Position numbers and translations under genes: made by a program | The notes under the pieces: model-generated | What the model saw: the letters and a program-made list of their open reading frames with translations, nothing else | The model's database searches: none | What the model was told of the DNA's origin: nothing | Shown here: positions 42,384-54,217 of the stretch, in pieces | How the letters are laid out: every line of letters starts with the position of its first letter | Position numbering within the stretch: position 1 is the first letter of the stretch | Assembly (NCBI GenBank): GCA_030248195.1 | Contig: JASAND010008626.1 | Coordinates: 1 to 64,000, forward strand | Reading direction: 5' to 3' | Length of the DNA stretch: 64,000 nucleotides | From: Trissonchulus latispiculum | Taxonomy: Eukaryota > Nematoda > Enoplea > Enoplida > Ironidae

Positions 42384-43902
42384 TGTCAGTGTACCCCGTG
42401 ATCATTTGATTTTTCAAAAAAATAGAAAAACAAAAATCAAAAATCAACACTTTGATTTTTGATTTTTGATTTTTGTTCTTTCAGTGGAAATCGAATATCA
42501 ACGCTTTGATATTTGATTTTTGATTTGTTATTAACAAAAACAAAAATCAAAAATCAAATATCAAGTTTTGAGAAGTCAGATGAAAATACTATGCGAATTT
42601 CCCAAATAAAAGAAAAATCAAACATCAAACGCTTGTTTCTTGATTTTTGACAATGTAACAAATATCAAAAATCAAATATGAAACGCTTGTTTTTTGATTT
42701 TTGACAATGTAACAAATATCAAAAATCAAATATCAAACGCTTGTATTTTGATTTTTGACAATGTAACAAATATCAAAAATCAAATATCAAACGCTTGTTT
42801 TTTGATTTTTGTTTCTGTGACATTTCATAAAATCCACAATACGGCTGCAAACTTCCGGCAGAGCCGGTAAAAACCGGTTATTTCCAGATGGATCAAGTTC
42901 TATACTGAGGTGGTGATTCCTTTTGGAGACATCAACTTTGAACCATTATTACTCATTCATTACTTTGAGTTAAGAAGCCATTCTTATCTCAAAATGCAGC
43001 TCAACATTCTCAACATTTTCATATTTTAATGAATACAATGAAACTAATTTTGGATTTTGAAAACCTTTTTAACGGATTTCTGAATAAGTGCTATTTTTCA
43101 GATTTTCGCAGACAGAAGTAAATTTTTTCTTGCAACATCAACTACACCATTCGATAAATTTTAGCATAGCTCTTCGCAACGAAGAGGAATTCCACAAAAT
43201 TAAAAAAGGACCCCAACTATTTGATAGAGGTCCAAAATTTCTGAAAAATTGCACTTATATATTCAGAAATCCATTAAAACATTTTTCAAAATCTAAAATT
43301 AGTTTCATTGTATTCATTAAAAAAAGAAAATGTTGAACTACATTTTGAGATAAGAATGGTTTCTTAACTCAAAGTAATGAATGAGTAATAACGGTTCAAA
43401 GTTGATGTCTCCAAAAGGAATCACCACCTCAGTTTAAAACTTGATCCATCAAGAAATAACCGGTTTTTACCGGCTCTGCCAGCAGTTTGTAGCCGTATTG
43501 TGGATTTTATGAAATGTGACAAAAACAAAAATTAATAAAAAGCAAGTGTCTGATATTTGATTTTTGGTATTTGTTACATTGTCAAAAATCAAAAAACAAG
43601 CGTTTGATATTTGATTTTTGATATTTGTTACATTGCCAAAAATCAAAAAACAAGCGTTTGATGTTTGATTTTTCATTTATTTGGGAAATTCGTATAGTAT
43701 TTTCATCTGACTTCTCAAAACTTGATATTTGATTTCTCATTTTAGTTTTTGTTAATAACAAATCAAAAATGAAATATCAAAGCGTTGATATTCGATTTCC
43801 ACTGAAAGAACGAAAATCATAAATCAAAAATCAAAGTGATGATTTTTGATTTTTGTTTTTCTATTTTTCTGAAAAATCAAATGATCACGGGGTACACTGA
43901 CA
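42384..43902. mobile_element. Nested foldback transposon FB2
   Basis: 1519 bp, ends TGTCAGTGTACCCCGTG and its inverse, exact TTATAT target duplications (42378-42383 and 43903-43908). The arms are about 650 bp, leaving about 220 bp unpaired (about 43060-43280). Each arm carries the AAAATCAAATATCAAACGC type array, then CCGGTAAAAACCGG, then a copy of the GGTGGTGATTCCTTTTGG end known from the TTAA element. It is inserted in the left part of FB1. ORFs such as 43467-43676 are array translations. Confidence 0.85.
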
Positions 43903-44131
43903 TTATATACTCTTGTCATACATAGTCCTAACCAGACATTTCGCCAGGCCAGTGCTTAATCGATTTTTGTGGTTCTGCCTTGTGGGCAAATTGTGCAGAA
44001 AACATAGTGTGTGTTGCACTTAGTAATTACTGACTTGGTGGTGTCTCTGCAATAAAGGCGTCATCCAAGTATAGTTGTTCACTACACTTTGCTAACATGT
44101 CCGATTTCATTCCTGTTACGGTTTCCTTTAA

Positions 44132-45117
44132 GGTGGTGATTCCTTTTGGGCACATATTGTTGATTGACGGCGTAAACCAGGATGAAATTCAACGAAACAT
44201 TCCAAAATAAGTTGTTTTAGCGTTCTAACACCCTCTGCGCAATCGCGCTTCAAAAATTCAACATTTGCGTTCAGGGCGGTTTTTGCCAATTTCTGAACGT
44301 TTGGCAGCAGCTGCATGGCTATGACTATATCCATTCGAAAGAACTCGTTAAACTCTACAATTTTGCTTTTGGAATCAACTTTCTAGCTTTTCCCTATCGT
44401 GAGATATAGCCAATTTTCTTATTTTGGCGTCAAAAACTTGTCCTTTCTGCAGAAATCAAATAATCCACTACTTCTTAAGCTACGAAAGCCGTAAAATTTA
44501 ACTAAGGGTGTCGATTTAAAGGTCTCACAGGGGCCAATTATCGGAGGCATGACCATCTTACAATTGCTATCCCTTAGGCTGCTATCACAAAAAATGTAGT
44601 TTTTGCAAAAACACGACCAAATTTTTTCCAGCGATTGTGCAGAATTTAGTATGCAAGCTAGAGAGTTGCCACTTAGCAGATGTGTTCTACACAAAAATAC
44701 CCCGGGACCCTTTTTTAGTTGCCCCGATAGCTGCTTTCTAACTGAAGTAATGGCTTGCCAAAGTAGTGAAAAGTAGGCAAAATCCAGGTTGCGCAGACAT
44801 TTTAGTTTATTTCTCCATAACGAAGAGCGATATCACAATAACTAAAAAAGGGTCCCCAGCTATTTGATAGAGGTATCGAATGCTCTAACCGATGTCCTGC
44901 GAAAAAATTTACTTCAGTTTGCAAAAAATCTGAAAAATTATACTTCTTCTAAAATACAGGAAAAACATTTTGGAAAGCCAAACTTAGATTCATTGTACTC
45001 ATTAAAACGAGAAAATGCTATGCAAGCTACATTTTGATATAAAGATGACTTCTTAACTCCGAATAATGAATGAATAATAGTGGTTCAAAGTTGATGTCTC
45101 CAAAAGGAATCACCACC
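44132..45117. mobile_element. TTAA-flanked inverted-repeat element T1
   Basis: 986 bp with 18 bp perfect inverted ends GGTGGTGATTCCTTTTGG and TTAA on both sides (44128-44131 and 45118-45121). A TTAA target is typical of piggyBac and Kolobok elements. No transposase ORF is seen, so it is non-autonomous. Related copies lie at about 62120-62378 (minus) and 62590-64000 (plus), and its right end is built into both arms of FB2. Confidence 0.8.
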
Positions 45118-45770
45118 TTAAGGAATTGGAATTAAAACTGAACAAAGCTAATATTTGCACTGCACTGCACAAATTTTGCGTATAGATATGAACACAGTAC
45201 ACAAATAGAGCTTCAATTTGCATACACACAATCCCTGCTGCTGCTTGAGAGTAGATCACACTTTTGGTCACCGCGTTGGCGTTTTGCCTAAAAATACACC
45301 ATTTTCTCAAATTTTTGAATATAGTGGTCCATAAGTCGGGTGACAGCCGAGCTATCCTAACCAAATTCGGTGTGCCAATTTGCACATATGAAAGGAAGAT
45401 GTGTGCTAAATTTCACTGCAATTGCTGTTGTTTAACTGTGGACGCATGCCTCAGTGCGATGTCGGATTGCTATAGTCAAAAAATGGCAAATTTTCAAATT
45501 TTTCAAATATAGCCAAATTTTATATCAAATTGAAGTTCTCGATGTCCTGAACATTTTATCTTCTTGCACCAAGTCTCTACAAAACCGTATGAGAAAGTTA
45601 GGGGGAGTTAAAGTTTGAAGTAAATTACAGTCGGAAGGAGCTTGAGCAAATCGTTCAAACACAGTTTCTCGCTCGGTGCTTGGCGTATCATTGTCATTTG
45701 CACTGCAATAAATAGCCCCAGATAGAGGCTTCAATTTGATCTATTGGACATGCCGTAGTCTTTTGTCATC

Positions 45771-46250
45771 CTATGTGCACACGACTTCGAAGCCCTCAGC
45801 GAGGCATAGTGGCGTAAATACTAAGTTGTAGGGATTTGAACTGCAATATCTCTTAACTGGATTGACCCTGGACTCTAAAAATTTGTCTTGTTTTTGGACA
45901 CATATGGGGTATATTATACCCAAAAATGGGCGAAATCTGAGACTATAAAATTTGGTACCCGGCGACCCCCCCCTTAAGGGACGGGCTACGTGGTACAGAA
46001 ACGGTACAGCATCGGAAACAGCTAGCTCCAGCTCCTTAGTATCCACTTTAGCGGGCTTAGAAATTCCATGGAATGTGCAGAACTTTCGAAGACTTCCTTC
46101 TGACAGTCCCTTTTGATTGGGATAAACTGATTTAAGGTAATCTGATAGCACAGGAATTGAGTAGCTTTCATTCTCCACCAAATCTCGAACAAATGAAGGA
46201 TCCAACCAATCCATAGTAGCGACAAACAAAAGTATAATGCAGCAATCCAA
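45771..46250 (-). CDS. Integrase-like transposase N-terminal remnant inside FB1
   Basis: The coherent part, about residues 13-70, starts with MDWLDPSFVRDLVENESYS and continues through LSEGSLRKFCTFHGISKPA to KELELAVSDAV. This looks like the helix-turn-helix head seen before the DDE core in eukaryotic integrase-like transposases; that judgement is from memory of the family. After about residue 70 the text turns into low-quality sequence and the DDE core is missing. It may be an exon that ends near a GT at about 46005, or a truncated gene. It sits between the FB1 arms, the expected place for its transposase. Confidence 0.35.
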   Translation of the reverse strand: MDCCIILLFVATMDWLDPSFVRDLVENESYSIPVLSDYLKSVYPNQKGLSEGSLRKFCTFHGISKPAKVDTKELELAVSDAVPFLYHVARPLRGGSPGTKFYSLRFRPFLGIIYPICVQKQDKFLESRVNPVKRYCSSNPYNLVFTPLCLAEGFEVVCT

Positions 46251-48532
46251 GGAAAGATAAAGGACCAGAATTATTGATTTTTGCCCAGTGCTAGACTTGT
46301 TGCAAGCATCTATATATTTATCTCAATTTTCCGTCATAGCAGGAAACAAACTAATACTTTTAATTTGAATTTTGTGTTTTGATTTTTGTTATACAGCTGA
46401 AAAAACAAAAATCAAACTCAAACGGCTTGATTTTTGATTTTTGGGACAAAACAAAAATCAAACGCGCAGCAAACAAGCGCTTGATTTTTGATTTTTGTTT
46501 CTTTGGTTTTTGAAGATTTTAGGAGTTTCTTGTTATTCTGATAGCAGGAAACAAAGTTGGTGAGAATTTGATTTTAGTGCTTTTGATTTTTGTTATTTCG
46601 ACCGAAAAACAAATCTCAAACCAAAATAGCTTGATTTTTGATTTTTGAGAGAGAACAAAAATCAAACGCGCAGGAAACAACCGTTTGATATTTGATTTTT
46701 GTTTTTTGATTTTTTCAAAATATCAGACGGACAAATGATCCACGGACACGAAAAACTGTCAGTGTATTTGATCATTTGATTTTTCGGAATGTTGAAAAAT
46801 CAAAAAACAAAAATCAACGCGTTGATTTTTGATTTTTGTTTATTCAGAAAAATCAAAAATCAACAGTTTGATTTTTGATTTTTGTTTTTGCAGTAGAAAA
46901 ACAAAAATCAACAATCAACAATCAATTTTTTCCCTTGGGTCGCTTCATTGAATTTTTTCTGAAAACAAAAAACAATCAACAAGCTTTTGTTTTTTGTTTT
47001 TTGCAGAAAAACAAAAATCAAAAATGAAGAAACAAGAGTTTGATTTTTGATTTTTGATTGCAAAACAAAAATCAAAAACAAGAAACAAGCGTTTGATTTT
47101 TGTTTTTCGATTTCAAAACAAAAATCAAAAAACAAGAAACAAGCGTTTGATTTTTTGTTTTCCAAACTAAAAACAAGATTTCGCAGATCGACTGATTTAA
47201 GCTACTCACCTCAAATTTAAGTATTTAATTAACTAATTAAGTAAATGCAGTTTTAACTAAATTAAAATTCTGGATGAAAACTTAGAATTTTGAAATGGGA
47301 CTAGACCATGTTAAGCCGCCGACCAAGAATGGCCAACGGCCTGCCGGCCGGTGATTATTTTCAACGGCAGGCCGCCGGCCGGTTCAACCCGGCCGTTGTA
47401 AAACGCTGCCTGTGCCTGATGTACATACAAGTAGCGTGAAAAAGTTTAAATATATGCATATAATAAAGATATCAGAGTATTATTATGCAATTTTTAGATA
47501 ACTCTACTGCCGTCCGTATTTCCCATTGCTCTATCTGAGCGCTCGTTCAACCTTCCCTATCTTTGCTGCAACCGTGCGTTTCTGCCTACTCGTCTAACCA
47601 GCAGACGTCATAGTTATCCACCAGCTTAGTCACTACTGTCAAGCGGGAGCGGCTGCATATGGCTGGTTGCTGGTACCAAGAGTACATCTGGTACGAATGT
47701 AGTTGCCTTGAGAGTGACTGCGATGCATTCTGTGCCAATAACAGCACGGTATTTTATTCGGGGATCAAGTTCTCTGTCCCTGATCTCCTCTACGCCTCTT
47801 GACTGCGGTCTGCAAGGAGGTCTACTGACAGGCCGCTCAGCGTGCACAAAGGTGGTGGGAGAAATGCAAAAATAATTAACTAATCAATTAATATTTAACT
47901 AATTAATATTTAATTAATTAATATTTAATTGATATTATTCAATATTTAATTAATCTTTAATTAAATTTAATTAATATTTAAATAAAACTAAATACGTTAA
48001 ACCTGAAGAAAGTAGCTTAATTTATTCCACCTGCGAAATCTTGAATTTAGTTTTGGAAAACAAAAAACAAAAATCAAAAATCAAACGCTTGTTTCTTGGT
48101 TTTTTGATTTTTGTTTTGAAATCGAAAATCAAAAATTCAACGCTTGTTTCCTGTTTTTTGAGTTTTGTTTTGAAATCGAAAAACAAAAATCAAACGCTTG
48201 CTTCTTGTTTTTTGTTTTTCAAGAGAAGTTCAAAGCAATGACGGGTAACTTTGGATGTCCGTGGATCATTTGACCAATTGATTTTTTGTAAAAATCAAAA
48301 TGTCAAATATCAAAAATCAAACGGTTGTTTCGTGCACGTTTGATTTTTGATTTGACTCAAAAAACAAAAATCAAAGATTTTCAGTTTGATTTTTGTTTTT
48401 CGGCTGCGAAAACAAAAATCAAACATCAAAAATCAAATTCTAAGCGCTCTTGTTTTCTGCTGTCACAAAAAAAGTGTAAAAGCTAAGAACTGTGGGAAAT
48501 CAAACAAACAAAAATCAAAAAACAAACGTTTG

Positions 48533-50030
48533 TGTCCGTGTATCAAGTGGCCATTTGACATTTGAGTTCGCCCAAAATCAAAACTCAATCCAAATTTGTT
48601 GATTTTTGATTTTTATTCCAGTAACAAAACAAATAAACAGATTGCGCAGTTTTGATTTTTGATATTTTGCAGCTTTCAAAATCAAAAATCAAGCTGTACT
48701 CTGATTGGCTGGTATTTCTCAACTCTTACTGGCTGTTTTAAATGTCACGTGATTTTGATAAGTCCTAATGCTGCATGCTGATTTTCTCAAATTTATTGCA
48801 AAAATAGCGCCCTTATTCGCTATTTTAAAAATCACGGTATTTTGTGTCGAACTGCTGCGTGTTATTGAATTTGCTTCAGCGCTGCTGCATTAAAACGAAC
48901 TGTATAAATAGAATTATGAATTATGGTTTGGTTTCCGGGTTTATCTAAAAAGCAAAACCTAACCACAAAGCTTTTACAATATCTTATAAATGTCTTAGAA
49001 GTATGTTAATAAACAAATTTTTGTGGGCCTGTTTTGATTATATACTTATATCATTATCATTAAATCATTATCCCAACAGCCCGTTCTTGGGGTAACCATT
49101 TTCCAGGCAAAATCTTAAAATATAACAATCGATCTGTGACCTCTGTTTACGACGTTGCTGGAACCAAGGGTTCCGGAGTGTTGAAAGGTCTTTAATGTTT
49201 CAAGAGGTTGCGTCATGAACTGAGTAACGTGAACAAGGACACACGGATCCAGCGTTTCAGGCTTCAAACAAAGCTTTGTAGTTTATGCCTGGAAAATTTT
49301 TAGTCTAAATTTGAGAGAAACCAGGTGGACTCCTTCTCATTATACCTAGATTAATTTTTTAGAAGTTTGCTTACCTACAATTACGTCATAATGACATTTG
49401 ATGTGTCTGGTAAAATAGGTAATCAACATAGTCATAATCGTACTGGACAGAATGGCACGAAAAAAATTGCGAATCTTCTTTTTTCTGGTATAGATTCTTG
49501 CTTGAGGCTCTACATGAGGTTCTACGTCTTGACATGGGCGGAATGCCTCCACGAAAAAGGTTCTGACTGAATGCCGCTTTCCTTTCCTCATTTAGGATAG
49601 GTTTCTGTTTTTAGATAAACCCGGAAACCAATTCATAACTCATAATTCATAATTCCATTTATACAGTTCGTTATAATGCTGCAGCGCTGAAGCAACTTCA
49701 ATAACACGCAGTAATTCGACACAAAATACCGTGATTTAAAATAGCTAATAAAATAGCTATTTTCGCAATAAATCTGAGCCAATCAGCATGCAGCATTAGG
49801 ACTTATCAAAATCACGTGGCATTTAAAACAGCCAGTAAGAGTTGAGAAGTACCAGCCAATCAGAATACAGCTTGATTTTTGAGTTTGAAAGCTGCAAAAT
49901 ATCAAAAATCAAACGGCGCAGTCTATTTATTTGTTTTGTTACTGGAATAAAAATCAAAAATCAACAAATTTAGACTGAGTTTTGATTTTGGGTGAACTCA
50001 AATATCAAATGGCCACTTGATACACGGACA
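48533..50030. mobile_element. Foldback transposon FB5 nested in FB4
   Basis: 1498 bp, ends TGTCCGTGTATCAAGTGGCC and its inverse, exact CGTTTG target duplications (48527-48532 and 50031-50036). The arms of about 430 bp (48533-48960 and 49600-50030) include a non-repetitive part (TTCAGCGCTGC, CACGTGATTTTGATAAGTCC) besides the TCAAAAATCAA words. The 640 bp spacer has no supported ORF. Confidence 0.85.
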
Positions 50031-50095
50031 CGTTTGTTTCCTGCACGTTTGATTTTTGTTTTTTTTCCTAACCAACAAAAATAATAAATAATAAT

Positions 50096-50488
50096 CACAG
50101 GTTAATGCGGAGGGGTCTGGGGGGGTCCAAGCCCCCCAAGCCGGACAAGGTACAAGCCCTACCGCCGTTGGGGACAAGGGGTAACGAAAAAATGGCCAAC
50201 GGGTAGGCAAAAATAGCCGGAAAAAATTATTTTTTACATTAAAAAACCAAAAATGTCTAATTTTTCTGGAAACTCGGACAAAATTTTGAAATTTTTTCTA
50301 AAAATTGAAGATTTCCTGCAAATTTTGATAATAAATTGCAAATTTTAATAAAATTAGCATTAATTATTCTAAAAATTCTACAAATCTATTCTTGAGGGAG
50401 AAGCCCCTCTGGAAATTTTTGTTTAAGGTACAAGCCCCCTCAAAATTTTCTGGGGACAAGCCCCCCAGGACCCAACCCTATGTTAATG
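50096..50488. repeat. G-rich insert between AATAATAAATAAT repeats
   Basis: A segment with repeated ACAAGCCCCC / GGGGACAAG words is bounded on both sides by AATAATAAATAATAA-type sequence, which suggests an insertion with target duplication or simple-repeat capture. No coding. Confidence 0.4.
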
Positions 50489-51093
50489 TATGATAATAAT
50501 AAATAATAAAATAATTTCAGATAATTCCAAAAGGAAGACGTTAATTGCTAATTGTTGTCTAATTTGGCAGCTGACCTTTGATTTGGCTAATGGACTCCAA
50601 TCAGGGAGTCTTTCCCATTATCCCCCCACTGCTCCAAAGTAGTACCCAAGAAGCACAGTTTGATGGGTTGACTTGAAATTTGGTAGGAGTAGGTTTTCGA
50701 ACCTGCTGATTTCAAAAATGGAAAAATTTTAAAATTTCATAAAATTTTCAAAAAATTTAAAAATTTTAGTTAGTAAGGGGGAACAAGGAGATAAAAACAT
50801 TTTGTCCATAATTATGCTGAATACTTGCATACAGGGGTTTTCTGGGACGCTGATCACGATCTGAAATCAGTTTCTGAAATCATCGGTTTAGCTTTTCGTT
50901 AGCTCAGGATAAGCTTACATCTTAAGCTTACAATTTTAGCTTATCTTAAGCTAACAAAAAGCTGAATCGAAAAACTTATATCAGTTTCGTGAGATTCGGG
51001 CTTTGATTTTCAGTTTAGCTCAGTTTTTCTTAAGAAATAACCTTTATTTTGATTTTTGATTGTTTGCTTTTTGTTCTGAAGCTTCCAGATAAA

Positions 51094-52376
51094 CACCGGC
51101 TTGCACCAACCAATATAAGCTCGAGGTTGAGATTACATCTAATAATAATGTAATCATTAGATTACATTAGATCTGCAAGAGCGTTGCACAAACAAAAGTT
51201 TGAGATTAACTCAACCTCGAGCTAATCTCGAGCGGCTAAATTTCAATCCTGGTCAAGAGAAGGTTTGACTCTATTTCTTACCAGTTTTACAGCAGAAAAA
51301 CTGCATTGAACAACGCATATAATCTGAATTTTCAAACATGAATGCCCAGTTGCAATAAACTGAAACTGATAGCAATAACTCAGCAAAAATCAGGCAACAG
51401 GTAATTTCTAAATGTTATTTTCATTCTTACCATTCACATTATTCTTACGTATCGTAGAATTGAACTGTGCGGCAGCAGTCGTCATCGCACGCAACTGCAG
51501 ACATTTGGAACCAATCACGATCCTCATTGTCAAGCGAGGATCAAAGACAATTTACTGCAATTATAATGTGTAAACAAAAAGTAGAATAGTTGAAAATTGC
51601 GGCTAGTATTTGATTAGCCCAATCACATAGCACGTGACTCTTTAACAACATTGCATTGGATAATCCACAAGATAGAGTTTAGCTAGAGTTTAGCTCCAGC
51701 TTGACTAATCTGTAAGAGAAATCAGTTGGTGCAAGAGATAACCTCGAGGTTGAAGTTAGAGATAAGCTCAAGCTTAAGCCTGGTTCATACTTGTCTCTGA
51801 GTCTCTGTCTTTATGTCCTTGTCTCTAAAACTCTGTCCTTTTGTCTCTAAGCTGATAGAGACAAGACATTCATACTTAAAAGGACAAAAAGACAGAGACT
51901 AGGTCATGTGACAACTAATTCAAATTCTATTGGCCACTGGGTTTAATCAAAAATGAGCAAAAAGTATTTCAATCGAAAAATATTAATATGTTATTATTGT
52001 TGTCCCATTAACCGCCGAAGTTCTATTATGTTGAAAATTGACTTTAAAATTAGTTATAAATGTAGTAAATTTTAAATATCCAACTTAACAGACATATCAC
52101 GTGTTAGAATCTGCCATTTTGATTGGCTGCCGCTTAAGGACAGGCAGAAAAGTTGAGCATTGTTCGACTTCGCTTAGAGACTCTTAAGGACAGCTTAGAG
52201 ACAAAAGGACAAAAAGACAGAGACAGGTATGAACCGGCTAAAGACAGAGACATAGAGACAGAGACCTAGAGACAGAGACTCAGAGACAAGTATGAACCGG
52301 GCTTTACCCGATCTAGAGTTCGAGATTAGCTCCAGCTCAACCTTGGGTTAATCTCGAAGTTGGTGCAAACGGCCGT
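51094..52376. mobile_element. MITE with CGGCTTGCACCAAC-type inverted ends
   Basis: The left end GGCTTGCACCAAC and right end GTTGGTGCAAACGGCCG are inverted. Several inner patches (CTCGAGGTTGAGATTA, CAACCTCGAGCTAATCTCGA) are inverted copies of one another. It is interrupted by the MITE at 51775-52306. No ORF. Confidence 0.55.
51775..52306. mobile_element. MITE with CCTGGTTCATACTTGTCTCT ends
   Basis: The left end TAAGCCTGGTTCATACTTG is matched in inverse by CAAGTATGAACCGGGCTTTA. The inner arms are rich in GTCTCTGTCTTT / AAAGACAGAGAC. The element at 58028-58294 has related ends. The target duplication could not be set. Confidence 0.65.
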
Positions 52377-52979
52377 AAAGAATCGCATTGAAACAGTTTG
52401 ATTTTTGTTGGTTAGGAAAAACTAAAAATCAAACGTGCAGGAAACAAACGTTTGATTTTTGATTTTTGTTTGTTTGATTACCCACAGTTCTTAGCTTTTA
52501 CACTTTTCTGTGACAGCAGAAAACAAGCGCGCTTAGAATTTGATTTTTGATGTTTGAATTATGTTTTTGTTGCTGAAAATCAAAAATCAAACTTAAAATC
52601 TTTGATTTTTGTTTTTTGAGTCAAAACAAAAATCAAACGTGCACGAAACAACCGTTTGATTTTTGATTTTTGATATTTTGATTTTTACAAAAAATCAATT
52701 GGTCAAATAATCCACGGACATTTGGAATAAGTTTGATTTTTGATTTTTGTTTATTTGCTGGAAAAAAACAAATAACAAGCTGTTGTTTTTTGTTTTTTCA
52801 GTGAAAACAAAAAACAAAAAACAAAAATCAACATTTTGTTTTTTGATTTTTGATTTTTACTATTTCCGAAAAATCAAATGATCGCACAGTATACTGACAA
52901 AAACGGTACAAATTTAGAAGTGTGTACTAACTTGTTCTGGCCGGCGGAAGACAGGTACAGGGCGTCTCCACGTACTGAT

Positions 52980-53178
52980 CCGCCGTCTGAACGGAGGTCC
53001 GACGTTGGCACAGTTTTCGGGAGTTGGGCGAATTGGAAGCCTGGACATGGCGCTCCGGCTGATAGCCGGGCTTCCCGGAACTTCCACCCGACTCAGCGCT
53101 GGCGGGTGGCGGAGTTTGGCACTGGGGGGCCGTCGATTCTTGACTCAGTTTCTCCATGCTGGCATCGCGGATGGCATT
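52980..53178 (-). CDS. Downstream exon of the minus-strand Ser/Pro-rich gene
   Basis: After an acceptor (TTCTTGTTTCAG) the frame opens NAIRDASMEKLSQESTAPQC and stays Pro/Ser/Gln-rich. It joins in phase 0 with the exon ending at 55143. The 3' border is uncertain. A donor-like A|GTACGT lies at about 52975, and unspliced the frame stops near 52927. It sits just 80 bp from the right end of FB3, so the foldback pile occupies the next intron or the 3' flank. Confidence 0.45.
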
Positions 53179-53351
53179 CTGAAACAAGAATGAACTGAAA
53201 ATGACAGTTTTGGCTTGACAGACTCTGCGAAAGTCGGCCCTTTTCTTGCCACATGAGCTGTTATATCTTGAAGGTTTGATGATTGAACTTTTCTTGCCAG
53301 GGGACCTGCTATGGATGAAATGACTCCCCTACTAATATATTAGAAAAATCT

Positions 53352-53500
53352 CGAAAGGTTGAAATCAGTGTAAAAAAACTGGTCCCACTGTGCTGCGGAT
53401 TGTGGCTAAATGGTAGGATTCTCGACTACTGTGCGGAGAGCTGGTGGTTCGATTCCCTAGCTTTTTACTTTTCTTACATTCTTTCAAATTCGTGTAGGTC
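53352..53500 (+). repeat. tRNA-derived repeat, relative of 38569-38717
   Basis: The left flank GAAAGGTTGAAATCAGTG matches that of the first copy. A tRNA-like core at about 53396-53460 has GTGGCTAAATGGTAGGATTC and a B-box GGTTCGATTCC. The right flank ACTTTTCTTACATTCTTTC resembles the first copy's tail. The 3' inverted repeat is poorly kept. Confidence 0.5.
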
Positions 53501-53513
53501 CTTTTGATAACAG

Positions 53514-53891
53514 CAAGAGTACATAATGTATAAGAGTGTGACAGCTGGCAGGGCGGTACTCTGTTATCAGCTGCAGATACATACTCTGCTGGCTACGGAT
53601 TCCCACAAGTGTGTATGGTCACTTCAAGACATTCAAATGCTATCTTAGCGTTCTAAAGCTCGAAGCAGACACAAATTAGACGCACACAGGAATTGTGTTT
53701 TCGAGCTTTAACACATACAGATACGTCGAGTGAGCGTACAGAAACGTGCACTGGGTACTGATTTATGGGGGGTCACTAGGTACACGTTTGTGGGGGGTCA
53801 ACCGTTAGCGTGAATAGCATGTGCACCTGCAACTTTGATCAGATAGCCTGCCACCTGACACACTCTTATATATTAAAAGTATATACTCTTA
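53514..53891. mobile_element. MITE family M3, copy 2
   Basis: The inverted ends are CAAGAGTACATAATGTATAA and the inverse of AAGAGTATATACTTTTAATA, extending into GTGTG.CAG.TGGCAGG. A 7 bp ATAACAG duplication flanks it (53507-53513 and 53892-53898). It contains GAGCGTAC and GTACTGATTT, shared with copy 3. Confidence 0.75.
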
Positions 53892-53996
53892 ATAACAGTC
53901 CGAAAACTTCAAGCTTTCAACGCAAGTTGTCAGAAGATTCTCGAAAGTTTAGAAAAGTATAAACCACTAAATTGAATACAACTGACTCAATTGCAG

Positions 53997-54217
53997 GTTC
54001 CGACAAAAGTTCAATTTTATCCAAAACAAAGCTCGTTATCTACCTATAACAAAATCTGTACGAATGGAACATGTGGTCGGGAGAAATGCTACTCAAAGAG
54101 TTTGTCACAGTATCAAATTTATGGTAAAACTAGACAGTTGTTGAGCATCAATGGAAAGTTGCCTAAGCGAAGCCAATTAGATTACTGCCGATGCCGAGTC
54201 ACCCCTGCAGAAAAAAG
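53997..54217 (+). CDS. Cys-rich exon candidate on the plus strand
   Basis: Between an acceptor (ACTCAATTGCAG) and a donor (AAAAAG|GTGACA) lies a 73-codon open segment with a C-x4-C-x4-C cluster (ICTNGTCGREKCYSK) and a terminal YCRCRV. The spacing suggests a disulfide-bonded secreted domain, but I cannot assign a family. It lies antisense within the intron of the minus-strand gene. Start phase 0, end phase 2. No neighbouring exon was identified. Confidence 0.35.

Larger units (their letters stand above)
41933..46748. mobile_element. Foldback DNA transposon FB1
   Basis: The ends are TGTCCGTGGATCATTTG and its inverse. The 6 bp target duplication CGAAAA is exact (41927-41932 and 46749-46754). 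The inverted arms are about 410 bp each (41933-42345 and 46338-46748), nearly identical, and built from words such as TTGATTTTTGTT and CAAAAATCAAAC. The interior holds a nested foldback (42384-43902), a TTAA element (44132-45117) and a minus-strand ORF with integrase-like features. With both insertions removed, FB1 would be about 2.3 kb. Confidence 0.85.
48256..52720. mobile_element. Foldback DNA transposon FB4 nested in FB3
   Basis: The ends are TGTCCGTGGATCATTTGACC and its inverse (one mismatch). The 6 bp target duplication TTTGGA is exact (48250-48255 and 52721-52726). The left arm is interrupted by FB5 and resumes at 50037-50085. The right arm is about 52395-52720. The interior (50090-52390) carries a G-rich insert, MITEs and an inverted AGCTTAAG-rich patch near 50900-50960. 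Confidence 0.85.
46757..52899. mobile_element. Foldback DNA transposon FB3
   Basis: It begins TGTCAGTGTATTTGATCATT and ends with the inverse of TGTCAGTATACTGTGCGATC. The target duplication is imperfect (AAAAC on both sides, shifted by one in the A-run). The left arm (46757-47190) pairs with 48030-48249 plus 52727-52899, because FB4 is inserted in the right arm. The true interior (47190-48030) has GGCCTGCCGGCCGG inverted words at 47335-47385 and AT-rich TTAATTAATATT repeats at 47875-47990. It starts only eight bases after FB1 ends. Confidence 0.75.

Noticed and set aside
43467..43676. Minus-strand ORF with repeated NACFLIF text
   Set aside because: It is a translation of the TTGATTTTTG-type foldback arms. 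The ORFs at 46908-47165 and 48041-48241 are the same artefact.
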